Shown here piece by piece: positions 8,566 to 16,719 of a DNA stretch of 64,000 nt. The translations under genes were made by a program, and so were the position numbers. The notes below the pieces were generated by a model that was not told where the DNA came from, did not search any database, and saw nothing but the letters and a program-made list of their open reading frames with translations. Origin of the DNA: Chitinophagaceae bacterium UBA1931 (lineage in GTDB: Bacteria; Bacteroidota; Bacteroidia; Chitinophagales; Chitinophagaceae). How positions within the stretch are numbered: position 1 is the first letter of the stretch; every line of letters begins with the position of its first letter. The stretch spans positions 1,353,889 to 1,417,888 of the forward strand of contig DDFJ01000004.1 of NCBI GenBank assembly GCA_002337125.1, written 5' to 3'.

Positions 8566-9665
8566 TGTTGTACTTCTTCATTAATGGTTTGTGGTTGCGG
8601 AATCATAACTGTTGTGATAAAGATATTTTCTTTTGTTTCAGTTTGCAGCAGTTCATTGCGGCCAAACAAAAGAAAAAGTCTTCGTTGAACCGAACTTAAG
8701 CCAAAGCCCGTTCCTTTTTTTGCCGGCGATGTTTCTGCATCAAAAGGATTTTCAACCACTACTTTTAATTCATTGTTTTCAGCCATGGCACGAATGCTGA
8801 TTTGTGTTGGCTCGGTTGTATCATACAAACCAAACTTAATAGCATTCTCCACCAATGGCTGCAGCAGCAAAGCAGGCAACTGCATGGTAAGTGCATCAAC
8901 ATCGGCTTCAATTCTCGTTGTAAGTCGATTACCAAACCTCACCTTTTCAATATCAAGATATAACTGCAGTGAATGTAATTCTTCATCCAGCTTCAGCCAT
9001 TGCTTTTCTTCTTTCTTCAATGTTGTACGCAAAAATTCAGAAAGCTGCTGCACCATTTTACGTGCTTCATCAGGCTTTATTGAAATCAATGCATTGATGG
9101 AGTTAAGTGCATTGAATAAAAAATGCGGTTGCAGTTGCTGGCGGAGTTTAAACAACTCTGCTTCACGGGTTAATTTTTCTGCTTCGGTTTTTTGTTTATC
9201 AGCTTCCGCTTTTTCCTGCCAGTTATAATAAGCATAAGCAAACATGGTAACACACCCATTAATCAAAAAAGCAATTCCAATCCTTAATGGCAGCGTGGTG
9301 TTTCGTATCTGCATATACACACTGTTCTTGGGATAAATAGCATTCATGATGAATGTTTTTGCAAAGAACCATGCAGCGGTTAACACAATCACCAGTAAAA
9401 ACAAATTGAAAATTCCTTCTTTGCGGGGCAGGTAATATCGCAGAATGGTAAACACAAGCCATGTGCCCCATATCAGCAATGTATTGCTCACAACACTATC
9501 GGTAAGTGCAGTAAACCAATCAAGTCCCATTTTATACAACGCCAGCTGGTGTGCACTAATCCACACAAACCAGAACAGGCTGAAGGGCACCATGAATTTT
9601 TTTGATTGAAAAGGAGAAACAGCCACGAAAAATAATTTAGGAATGATAAATTTCAACCGGTTCAT
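8562..9665 (-). CDS. LytS-type sensor histidine kinase
   Basis: A 367-residue membrane kinase of the PF06580 class. About four membrane segments lie in residues 25-145, followed by a short coiled-coil-like stretch rich in Glu and Lys (150-175). The phosphoacceptor motif L-Q-P-H-F-L-F-N-A-L-N-S has its histidine at about 181. The ATPase part shows V-E-N-A-I-K-F-G near 275 and G-T-G-F-G-L-S near 330. It has no recognisable extracytoplasmic sensor domain, so an accessory membrane protein may supply the signal. The LiaF-like gene in the same operon is a good candidate. The start overlaps the upstream DUF4288 gene by 29 bases. Confidence 0.92.
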   Translation of the reverse strand: MNRLKFIIPKLFFVAVSPFQSKKFMVPFSLFWFVWISAHQLALYKMGLDWFTALTDSVVSNTLLIWGTWLVFTILRYYLPRKEGIFNLFLLVIVLTAAWFFAKTFIMNAIYPKNSVYMQIRNTTLPLRIGIAFLINGCVTMFAYAYYNWQEKAEADKQKTEAEKLTREAELFKLRQQLQPHFLFNALNSINALISIKPDEARKMVQQLSEFLRTTLKKEEKQWLKLDEELHSLQLYLDIEKVRFGNRLTTRIEADVDALTMQLPALLLQPLVENAIKFGLYDTTEPTQISIRAMAENNELKVVVENPFDAETSPAKKGTGFGLSSVQRRLFLLFGRNELLQTETKENIFITTVMIPQPQTINEEVQQ

Positions 9666-9990
9666 TCAGCACATCCTGTGCACGAAGCCTGGCCGAATAA
9701 ATAAAAGCATCTGCATCTTCCTCCACTCTTGTGCCTGAAAATAATTCAGCACCATCCAGCATTGCATTAAACGGGTATACATCCGTTACCGCAACCATCT
9801 TCCAGCAAATCATTTTGTTTGATAAACTGAAAAAACTTTCTTCTTCATTCTTTGCAAGTGTATTTGCTTTTGCAAAGGCTGCAGCTTTATCTGCAGCCTG
9901 TATTAAACGTATCTGCTCTTCAAATTGTGCGGGGTGTTTTCCATTACCGCAAATAACCTGGAAAATGATTTTTGCGAGAAACCAGTTCAT
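9637..9990 (-). CDS. DUF4288 domain protein
   Basis: A small protein (117 residues from the ATG at 9990; an ATG at 10017 adds nine). It resembles DUF4288 proteins: F-L-A-K-I-I-F-Q-V-I-C-G-N-G-K-H near the start, then Q-F-E-E-Q-I-R-L-I and a long helix. No signal peptide or membrane segment is visible. The function of DUF4288 is not known. Its 3' end overlaps the start of the histidine kinase gene by 29 bases, a long overlap that suggests coupled translation, and it follows the LiaF-like gene closely. This context links it to the envelope-sensing operon, perhaps as a soluble partner of the kinase; that role is inference. Confidence 0.7.
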   Translation of the reverse strand: MNWFLAKIIFQVICGNGKHPAQFEEQIRLIQAADKAAAFAKANTLAKNEEESFFSLSNKMICWKMVAVTDVYPFNAMLDGAELFSGTRVEEDADAFIYSARLRAQDVLNEPVEIYHS

Positions 9991-10026
9991 TGTACAGTTG
10001 TTTTGATTGAATAACATTTACAGCAA

Positions 10027-10821
10027 TTAATAAGCCGATTTAATATCAATACCACCAAACATTACAAACCCATCAAGGATTAAAACCTTATCGGCACTTA
10101 CGCCAGAAGTATGAGGACGTTTATCATCAATACCACCAAACACAGCTGTTGCATCAGAACGTATCTGCCAGTGTGATGGAACAACCAATGTACATCCGCC
10201 GAACATACAGGTTACATCAAGCCTTGCTTCTCTGTCAAAATCGGCATTCATTAAATTAATTTCTGCGCCACCGAATATGGCCGAAATATCACCACCTCTT
10301 AAATCTTTGGCGTAAATATTTTTCTTTACAGCTCCAAACACTGCCGTTGCATCAATTACATTGTCTGAACTGTTTGTTCCCTGCGAAGACATGGTTGTTT
10401 GCGCATTGGTTGTGTATGTATTCTGAGTTGTTGACTGGGCATTGGTTGTGTACGTAGCCTGCGTTTGTGTATCATCTTCAATCCATCTTCTTTTTCTGCG
10501 GCCAAGTAAAAAGCTAAGACCAACTGCAATTAAAATCACCGGCCAGAAAAACTGGCGGAACTGCCAATCGGGATTGTTCTGCGTCATCAGAAAATAACCT
10601 CCTATGATCATCATAATCCACCATCCGTTATTTCTGAACCCATCTTTTATTCCTATTATCAGCCCGATAGCAATTAAGATCATGGGCCATGTAAACAGGT
10701 AACCAGGCACAAACATGAGGTTAAGGTTGCGCAGCAAAATAAGAATACCTGCAACGATGATGATAACACCTAAAAGAAGCCGCTCATTTACTCTTCTTTT
10801 TCTTCTTTCAAAATTTGCCAT
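10027..10821 (-). CDS. DUF5668 membrane protein with LiaF-like C-terminal domain
   Basis: A 264-residue protein. Residues 1-110 hold about four short membrane segments with the DUF5668 pattern (W-P-M-I-L-I-A-I-G-L-I-I-G). A basic stretch R-R-K-R-R near 110 is followed by a Thr/Gln/Asn-rich linker (115-150, with repeated T-Y-T-T-N-A-Q). The last 100 residues resemble the LiaF/cell-wall-active antibiotic response domain, with repeated V-F-G-G and I-F-G-G turns as in a beta-helix-like fold. In Firmicutes, LiaF inhibits the kinase LiaS and takes part in sensing wall-active antibiotics. Here a similar negative sensor role for the downstream kinase is likely but inferred. The upstream gene is a paralogue of its membrane half. 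Confidence 0.82.
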   Translation of the reverse strand: MANFERRKRRVNERLLLGVIIIVAGILILLRNLNLMFVPGYLFTWPMILIAIGLIIGIKDGFRNNGWWIMMIIGGYFLMTQNNPDWQFRQFFWPVILIAVGLSFLLGRRKRRWIEDDTQTQATYTTNAQSTTQNTYTTNAQTTMSSQGTNSSDNVIDATAVFGAVKKNIYAKDLRGGDISAIFGGAEINLMNADFDREARLDVTCMFGGCTLVVPSHWQIRSDATAVFGGIDDKRPHTSGVSADKVLILDGFVMFGGIDIKSAY

Positions 10822-10883
10822 AACTATAATTTTTATTCAGTTTCTGTACGGTTATTGTTTCGTTCTTTCAGTGAAGATATTAT

Positions 10884-11240
10884 TTACTGTTTGCTTTCTT
10901 CGTTTCTTTTGTGCTTCAGCACAATCATTAAACCAACAGCAATTAATATAGCAGGAAAGAAAAAGTGACCAAGCCCAAAGCCAAAGAAGATATGATTACG
11001 CATCATCAAAAAACATCCGCCAATCAGCATCAGTATCCACCATCTGTTATTTTTAAATCCATCCCTCAATCCAAGCACAAGACCAATCACAACCAGGATC
11101 AGCGGCCAGCTGAAAACAAAGTGAGGAATTAATGAAAAGCTGAACCTGTTCATTAACAAAAGAACACCTGCAATAAGGATAACCATGCCAATAACGCTGC
11201 GGTCATGTGTTCTTTCCTGTTGTCTTTCAATATTTGCCAT
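10884..11240 (-). CDS. DUF5668 small membrane protein
   Basis: A 118-residue membrane protein with about four hydrophobic segments and basic ends. It aligns by eye with the first 110 residues of the next gene: both begin M-A-N-x-E-R, and W-P-x-I-L, D-G-F-x-N-N and W-W-I are shared. It is clearly a tandem paralogue that lacks the linker and the LiaF-like domain. It is the first gene of the minus-strand operon running to 7822 and starts about 17 bases after the promoter -7 box. A protein without the sensing domain could compete with or assemble with the LiaF-like one; this is inference. Confidence 0.8.
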   Translation of the reverse strand: MANIERQQERTHDRSVIGMVILIAGVLLLMNRFSFSLIPHFVFSWPLILVVIGLVLGLRDGFKNNRWWILMLIGGCFLMMRNHIFFGFGLGHFFFPAILIAVGLMIVLKHKRNEESKQ

Positions 11241-11256
11241 AAGAATTAATTTTTAT

Positions 11257-11287
11257 CAAAATTATCTTACCGCAGCACCCGGGTCAA
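11257..11287 (-). promoter_or_regulatory. Promoter of the LiaF-like/LytTR operon
   Basis: On the minus strand, TTG (11285-11287) is followed after 20 bases by TAATTTTG (11257-11264), a full match to the Bacteroidota -33/-7 pattern. Transcription would start a few bases downstream, leaving a leader of only about 10-13 bases before the ATG at 11240. Confidence 0.6.
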
Positions 11288-11439
11288 TAGCAGAGAGGTT
11301 AAGCGAAATTGTTTGTCGGTTAACGACAGGTTGCCGTCGGTAAACTGCGATTCCAATTCCCATCACAGCGGTGACTGATACCGGTCATTCATTAAAAAGC
11401 AGTCTGGCATTACCTTAAATGGCTGTATAAAAAATAAAC

Positions 11440-12993
11440 ATGCTGACTTTTTCGCCTGACACATACCGTTTGCTTCAACACGAAAACATTGAGCAAAACA
11501 GGCAATTGTTTCAACAGTTGCAGGATCAGTTTGCTGCAGAGTTTGAAGCTGTTTTTCCAGATAAACTCGCAGCGAAAACAATTGTGGTAATTCCAAGTCT
11601 TACGGTTGACCAGGAGATATTAACCAAAGTAAAAGGTCATTTTTATTATGAAGAACGGCTGCTTTGTTTACTCATGCTGCTGCGCATGCCACGTACGCAT
11701 GTTGTGTTTGTAACAAGTGTGCCGGTTGATCCGGTGATTGTTGATTATTACCTTCACCTGCTGCCGGGCATTACCGGTTTTCATGCAAGAGAACGGTTAA
11801 CATTGCTGAGTTGCTTTGATGCATCGGCCAAATCATTAACTGAAAAAATTCTCGAACGTCCAAGGCTTATTGAACGCATCAAAAAATGTATTCCGCAAAA
11901 TTCGCCTGCACATATCACCTGTTTTAATACAACTGAACTGGAACGGGTATTAGCAGTAAAACTTGGTTTACCTGTTTATGCCTGTAATCCTGATCTTAAT
12001 TTTCTAGGCACCAAAAGCGGTTGCCGAAAAATTTTTAAAGCCTGCAATGGTCCTGCTCCTGATGGTTTTGAAGATGTGCAGAACAGAAGAAATATTGTTC
12101 AACGGCTGGTCGATTTAAAACGTAAACATCCTTTACTAAAAAAAGCCGTCATTAAAATGAACGATGGTTTTTCCGGTGATGGAAATGCTGTTTTCTTTTA
12201 TGACGATGCAGTGAAAAATAAACAGCTTGAACAATGGATAAACAGTAATCTTGAACAGCAATTAAAAGTGATTGCAACAGAATTAAGTGCTTCAACATTT
12301 ATCAGCAAGTATGAAACCATGGGTGGTATTGTGGAAGAATTTATTGAAGGCGAAATAAAAGCATCACCTTCTGTTCAATGCCGTATTAATCCGCTGGGAC
12401 AAATTGATATTCTATCCACACATGATCAGTTACTCGGAGGCGAAGATCGACAGGTATTTCTTGGTGCTACATTTCCTGCAAATGAGGAATATGCAAAAGA
12501 ACTGGCTGTGATTGCCTTTCCCATTGCAGAAGAATTAAAAAAATATGGTGTGCTTGGTCGTTTTGGAATTGACTTCATCAGTGTAAAAGAAAACGACTGC
12601 TGGAAACATTTTGTGGTTGAAATTAATTTACGCAAAGGCGGCACAACACATCCTTACATTATGCTGCAGTTTTTAACTGAGGGAGATTATGATGCAGCAT
12701 CGGGCAAATTTTATATGAACGATGGAAAACAGCGTTACTACATTGCCACTGATAATCTACAAAGCGATTCATACAAAGGCATTACTCCTTACGATTTAAT
12801 GGACATTGCAATCTGTAACGGTCTTCATTACAATGGTGCATCCGAAGAAGGCGTAACCTTTCATTTAATTGGTGCACTTTCTGAATATGGGAAAACGGGT
12901 GTTGTTTGCATTGGCAACACACCCGACCGTGCAAAAGCTTATTTCAATAAAGTTGTTGAAGTGCTGGATAAGGAATGCAAACAAAAAAAATGA
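11440..12993 (+). CDS. PGM1-related ATP-grasp peptide ligase-like protein
   Basis: A 517-residue protein that resembles PGM1-related ligases. A pre-ATP-grasp part covers about 1-180, an ATP-grasp core about 190-420 (K-M-N-D-G-F-S-G-D-G-N-A near 245, V-E-E-F-I-E-G-E-I near 300, R-F-G-I-D-F near 370 and E-I-N-L-R-K-G-G-T-T-H-P near 393, the usual Mg/ATP-binding end), and a C-terminal extension covers 430-517. PGM1 is the ligase of pheganomycin biosynthesis that joins a modified amino acid to ribosomal peptides. No precursor peptide or other biosynthetic gene is visible nearby, so the substrate is unknown. It is divergent from the DUF5668 operon with 199 bases between them. Confidence 0.72.
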   Translation: MLTFSPDTYRLLQHENIEQNRQLFQQLQDQFAAEFEAVFPDKLAAKTIVVIPSLTVDQEILTKVKGHFYYEERLLCLLMLLRMPRTHVVFVTSVPVDPVIVDYYLHLLPGITGFHARERLTLLSCFDASAKSLTEKILERPRLIERIKKCIPQNSPAHITCFNTTELERVLAVKLGLPVYACNPDLNFLGTKSGCRKIFKACNGPAPDGFEDVQNRRNIVQRLVDLKRKHPLLKKAVIKMNDGFSGDGNAVFFYDDAVKNKQLEQWINSNLEQQLKVIATELSASTFISKYETMGGIVEEFIEGEIKASPSVQCRINPLGQIDILSTHDQLLGGEDRQVFLGATFPANEEYAKELAVIAFPIAEELKKYGVLGRFGIDFISVKENDCWKHFVVEINLRKGGTTHPYIMLQFLTEGDYDAASGKFYMNDGKQRYYIATDNLQSDSYKGITPYDLMDIAICNGLHYNGASEEGVTFHLIGALSEYGKTGVVCIGNTPDRAKAYFNKVVEVLDKECKQKK

Positions 12994-13049
12994 TTTTATT
13001 CAAAAGCAGGCGATTAAATAAATTCTTTTTTATACTTAACAACCGCCGT

Positions 13050-13895
13050 TTACTCATACACTAATACATCGGCATACACAATCATAGTACCCATATTCAT
13101 ATAGCCGGTCCAGGTATATTGATTTTTTCTTAACTGCCTTGTCCAGGATAATCTTTTATTCTGTTGATCAGTAAAAGCAATCTGTGGTTGTTTGTAGTCA
13201 ACTGTATTTTTCTGAACATTTAACCATTGCATGGAAACAAAAAAAGAACGCTGATCAAGTACTTTATCTGGCTCGGGAATTTCAACCGATAAATACTTAC
13301 CTTTTAATACAGTTGATGACAGAACTATATCATTTTCCAGTAAATCATCTCCAGGACTACCATCACTGTTTACGCTGTAAATGTGAATACGAACAGGATT
13401 CATATTGCCGGTTTTGGCATTTTTAGTATATACCTTAAAATAAATCTGTCGAACAGAATATTTCTTTATTTCATCAGGAATTGTAATGAGAGTAGCATAT
13501 TCTGAACGATACCCGAGACCTGCAGCCATTGAGTAATCCTTTTTTTCATGTAGTATTCCCACTTTCTCTGTTCTGAACTTTCCAACATAAACATTATTCA
13601 GCTCAACAGGTTTATGCACAAGTTTAATTTCCGGTAAATCTGCGCTTAAGCCAGTTATTTTTTTATCATAATAACCAACACAGGTAATTAAAACTGTATC
13701 ATTCTTTTGAGGAGTATAAGTAAAAATCCCAGAACTATCTGCTTCAAAAAATAATTGATTCCGAACATTTATTGTTGCAAAAGCAATACGTTCTTTTGTT
13801 GCGGAATCTATAATCTGAAACCGCAAGATTTGTTGAGATTTAGCTGTAATGCAGATTAACAGCAAACAGATCATTAAAGTGTTTTTCATTTTCAT
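13050..13895 (-). CDS. Secreted protein with carboxypeptidase-regulatory-like domain
   Basis: A 281-residue exported protein with a signal peptide (about 1-20, ending I-T-A-K-S-Q). Residues about 23-95 look like the carboxypeptidase D regulatory-like beta sandwich that is frequent in Bacteroidota (I-D-S-A-T-K-E-R-I-A-F-A-T-I-N-V, then V-L-I-T-C-V-G-Y). There this domain usually precedes a TonB receptor, but here the rest is a different beta-rich region of about 180 residues that I do not recognise. There is no sorting domain at the end. It lies between the ATP-grasp gene (convergent) and the M28 peptidase terminator, so it is probably transcribed alone. Confidence 0.68.
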   Translation of the reverse strand: MKMKNTLMICLLLICITAKSQQILRFQIIDSATKERIAFATINVRNQLFFEADSSGIFTYTPQKNDTVLITCVGYYDKKITGLSADLPEIKLVHKPVELNNVYVGKFRTEKVGILHEKKDYSMAAGLGYRSEYATLITIPDEIKKYSVRQIYFKVYTKNAKTGNMNPVRIHIYSVNSDGSPGDDLLENDIVLSSTVLKGKYLSVEIPEPDKVLDQRSFFVSMQWLNVQKNTVDYKQPQIAFTDQQNKRLSWTRQLRKNQYTWTGYMNMGTMIVYADVLVYE

Positions 13896-13940
13896 CGTTT
13901 CAGAAAAGATTATTTCTCTGAATGAAAATAAAGAACAATA

Positions 13941-13965
13941 AAAAAAACAGTACCGAAGTACTGTT
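13941..13965 (-). terminator. Rho-independent terminator after the M28 peptidase gene
   Basis: On the minus strand an 8-base stem AACAGTAC/GTACTGTT closes a stable TTCG tetraloop and runs into a run of eight T. It lies 37 bases after the peptidase stop and before the next start. Confidence 0.8.
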
Positions 13966-14001
13966 AAAATTGTTTATAAAACCCGAAGGCTGATAAAAAA
14001 G

Positions 14002-15375
14002 TTACAATCCATACTGATCCACCACATACAACAGCAGCACCATATTAACTGCACCTAATTCAAGTTCACGTTTGCTCACAGCTTCAAATACATCATTACC
14101 TGCATGATGATGATCGAAGTAACGCTGCGAATCGGGACGTAAACCGCAAAGCATTGCTCCTGTTTCTTTCAACGGACCAATATCGGCTCCACCACCACCT
14201 TCTGCAAATTCATACACACCATAAGGCTTAAACAACGGTTCCCAGTTTTTTAATTTTTGCAATGGCGCTCCGCCGATTGTAAATCCAAATGAACGTGGGG
14301 TAAATCCACCGGCATCACTTTCCAAAGCAAAAATGTACTTGTTGGTTTTATCTGCAGCAGCAACTTCACCATATTTTTTTCCGCCACGTAAACCATTTTC
14401 TTCATTCATAAACATCACCACACGAATGGTGCGTTTTGGTTTTATACCAAGTGCTTTATAAACACGGATGATTTCCATACTCTGTATACATCCTGCACCA
14501 TCATCATGTGCACCTTCAGCCAGATCCCATGAATCAAGATGACCACCAACTGTAATGATTTCATTGGGGAATTCTGTTCCTTTTATTTCACCAATTACAT
14601 TATAACTTTTTGCATCGGGCAGCATTTCACATTCTGTTCTGAAATACATCTGCAGACCTTTTTTCTTCTTCAGTTCATTGCTGATATATTCTGCATGACG
14701 TGTTGAAACTGCAATGGCAGGAATTTTTGGAAATGAATCGTTATAGGTTGTTGTGCCTGTATGCGGATAATCATCAATATTACTTGCAAGTGAGCGAACC
14801 ATTGCTCCAATTGCTCCGTACTTGGCAGCCATGGATGGTCCACGTCCACGGTATTGTCCTGCTTCACCATATGAACGGAATGTTTCAACGTTGGTTGGAT
14901 TCATCGGGAAATTGTAAAACACAATTTTTCCTTTCACTCCTTTTTCACCTAACTCATCCAGTTCTTTAAATGAATGCACTTCCACCACTTCGGCTTTAAT
15001 TCCTTTTTTACCTGTACCAACGCTGTTGCCCAGCGCACAAATGTTGAGATTCACCGGCTTGCCGTTTACATCAACCAGGAAAGCATTTTCTTTTGCTCCA
15101 CGCACCCAATGCGGCACCATACACTCCTGCAGGTAAACCGTATCGGCACCCAGTTCCTTCATCATGCGGAAGGTTTCTTTTACGGCTTTTTCTGCCTGTG
15201 GCGAACCGCTTAATCTCGGCCCCACTTTCTTACATAGAAACCAAAGGTTCTGGTACGCTTTGCTATTGGTAAAAACATCGTCAGATATGCGTTTAAACAT
15301 AGCTGAATCATTTGTTTGAGCTGATAATTCAATCACAGAAAAAATAAACAGAAGTAAGCTGGTAATACGTCTCAT
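14002..15375 (-). CDS. Exported M28 family metallopeptidase
   Basis: An exported zinc peptidase of about 457 residues. A signal peptide covers 1-20 (ending I-E-L-S-A-Q). A protease-associated-like insert lies around 120-230. The di-zinc motifs follow: G-G-H-L-D-S-W-D near 275, H-D-D-G-A-G shortly after, N-E-E-N-G near 324 and E-S-D-A-G-G near 350, with a last metal histidine in H-H-H-A-G near 440. M28 enzymes remove N-terminal residues or act as carboxypeptidases; this arrangement is closest to Q-type carboxypeptidases or aminopeptidases. I chose the ATG at 15375 because the signal peptide starts there; the frame is open up to 15471, but that extension is not signal-like. Confidence 0.88.
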   Translation of the reverse strand: MRRITSLLLFIFSVIELSAQTNDSAMFKRISDDVFTNSKAYQNLWFLCKKVGPRLSGSPQAEKAVKETFRMMKELGADTVYLQECMVPHWVRGAKENAFLVDVNGKPVNLNICALGNSVGTGKKGIKAEVVEVHSFKELDELGEKGVKGKIVFYNFPMNPTNVETFRSYGEAGQYRGRGPSMAAKYGAIGAMVRSLASNIDDYPHTGTTTYNDSFPKIPAIAVSTRHAEYISNELKKKKGLQMYFRTECEMLPDAKSYNVIGEIKGTEFPNEIITVGGHLDSWDLAEGAHDDGAGCIQSMEIIRVYKALGIKPKRTIRVVMFMNEENGLRGGKKYGEVAAADKTNKYIFALESDAGGFTPRSFGFTIGGAPLQKLKNWEPLFKPYGVYEFAEGGGGADIGPLKETGAMLCGLRPDSQRYFDHHHAGNDVFEAVSKRELELGAVNMVLLLYVVDQYGL

Positions 15376-15582
15376 GCAGTAGAATTTAGAATATCCCCAA
15401 AGTAAAACAACTCTGCCAACCGGCAAAAAAAGGATTGAATGCCGAATGTAAAATTTTACAGACGGCAGCATACGGAAATACGTACTGATACGAAATGATT
15501 AACTTCGTCGTCTTAACCTGTCAATTTATCCTGCCTGTTGAAATGGCATGATAAATGTTGAACAGTAGCAAAATCAAGGAAA

Positions 15583-16719
15583 ATGAAAATTGGCATTGTT
15601 TGTTATCCCACATTTGGTGGTAGTGGTGTTTTGGCAACTGAACTTGGAAAAGCGCTTGCCGATAAAGGCCACCTGGTGCATTTTATAACTTACCAGCAGC
15701 CTGTGCGTTTGAGTGGTTTTTGTGCTAATATTTTTTATCACGAAGTAAGAGTGCCACATTACCCTTTATTTGATTATCCGCCATACGAAACTACGCTTGC
15801 CAGTACAATGGTTGATGTGGTAATGAACAATGATCTTGATCTGCTGCATGTACATTATGCTATCCCGCATGCCTCAGCAGCATTTATGGCCAAACAGATT
15901 CTCCGCAAAAAAGGGAAAGATATTCCGGTAATTACAACGCTTCACGGTACAGATATTACACTGGTTGGAAAAGACAAAACGTTTGAACCGGTTGTAACAT
16001 TCTCCATTAATGAAAGCGATGCAATAACTGCAGTTTCTGAAAGTTTGCGTAAAGAAACCTACCACAGCTTTAAAATTGAAAAAGAGATAGAAGTCATTTA
16101 CAATTTTGTTGATGTAAAACGTTTTGCCAAGAAGCCGCTTGATGCTTTCAGAAAGGCAATTGCTCCAAATGGCGAACGTATTCTTGTGCATGCATCCAAC
16201 TTCAGGAAAGTGAAAAGGGTGAATGATGTGATCAAAATTTTTGCCGGCATACGAAAAGAAGTTCCTGCCAAATTGCTGATGGTTGGTGATGGCCCTGACA
16301 GGCCTGGTGCTGAAGAACTTTGCCGTGAACTGCATACATGCGATGATATCCGTTTCCTTGGCAAGCAGCAGGAAATGGAAGAAATCCTGGCGATATCCGA
16401 TTTATTTATTCTTCCTTCTGAGAGCGAAAGCTTTGGTTTATCTGCACTGGAAGCAATGGCTGCAGGTGTTCCCGTATTATCATCTAATGCTGGCGGTTTA
16501 CCTGAAATTAATATTCATGGTGAAACCGGTTATATGGCGAATGTTGGTGATATTAACGGATTAGTTAAAGCCGGTATTGAACTGTTGAAAGAAGATGAAA
16601 CGCTGAATAACTTCAAACAAAAAGCAAAGGAACATGCAGAGAAATTCGATATTCACCACATTGTTCCTTTGTATGAAGAGTTGTACGAGCGATTTGTGCC
16701 CGCAACTGCAACTGTTTAA
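15583..16719 (+). CDS. bshA: N-acetyl-alpha-D-glucosaminyl L-malate synthase
   Basis: A GT4-family glycosyltransferase that makes GlcNAc-malate from UDP-GlcNAc and L-malate, the first step of bacillithiol synthesis, in the cytoplasm. Its 378 residues match the family. The start M-K-I-G-I-V-C-Y-P-T-F-G-G-S-G-V and L-H-G-T-D-I-T-L-V-G near 125 are highly characteristic of BshA. The GT4 donor site shows near 285-312 as S-E-S-E-S-F-G-L-S-A-L-E-A-M-A and P-V-L-S-S-N-A-G-G-L-P-E. It implies that the organism uses bacillithiol as its low-molecular-weight thiol. The stop codon abuts the stop of the convergent EnvC-like gene with no spacer. Confidence 0.92.
   Translation: MKIGIVCYPTFGGSGVLATELGKALADKGHLVHFITYQQPVRLSGFCANIFYHEVRVPHYPLFDYPPYETTLASTMVDVVMNNDLDLLHVHYAIPHASAAFMAKQILRKKGKDIPVITTLHGTDITLVGKDKTFEPVVTFSINESDAITAVSESLRKETYHSFKIEKEIEVIYNFVDVKRFAKKPLDAFRKAIAPNGERILVHASNFRKVKRVNDVIKIFAGIRKEVPAKLLMVGDGPDRPGAEELCRELHTCDDIRFLGKQQEMEEILAISDLFILPSESESFGLSALEAMAAGVPVLSSNAGGLPEINIHGETGYMANVGDINGLVKAGIELLKEDETLNNFKQKAKEHAEKFDIHHIVPLYEELYERFVPATATV

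Noticed and set aside
8773..9228. 151-codon open frame on the plus strand inside the histidine kinase gene
   Set aside because: It is antisense to a clearly conserved kinase and its residues are low-complexity Ser-rich shadow sequence.
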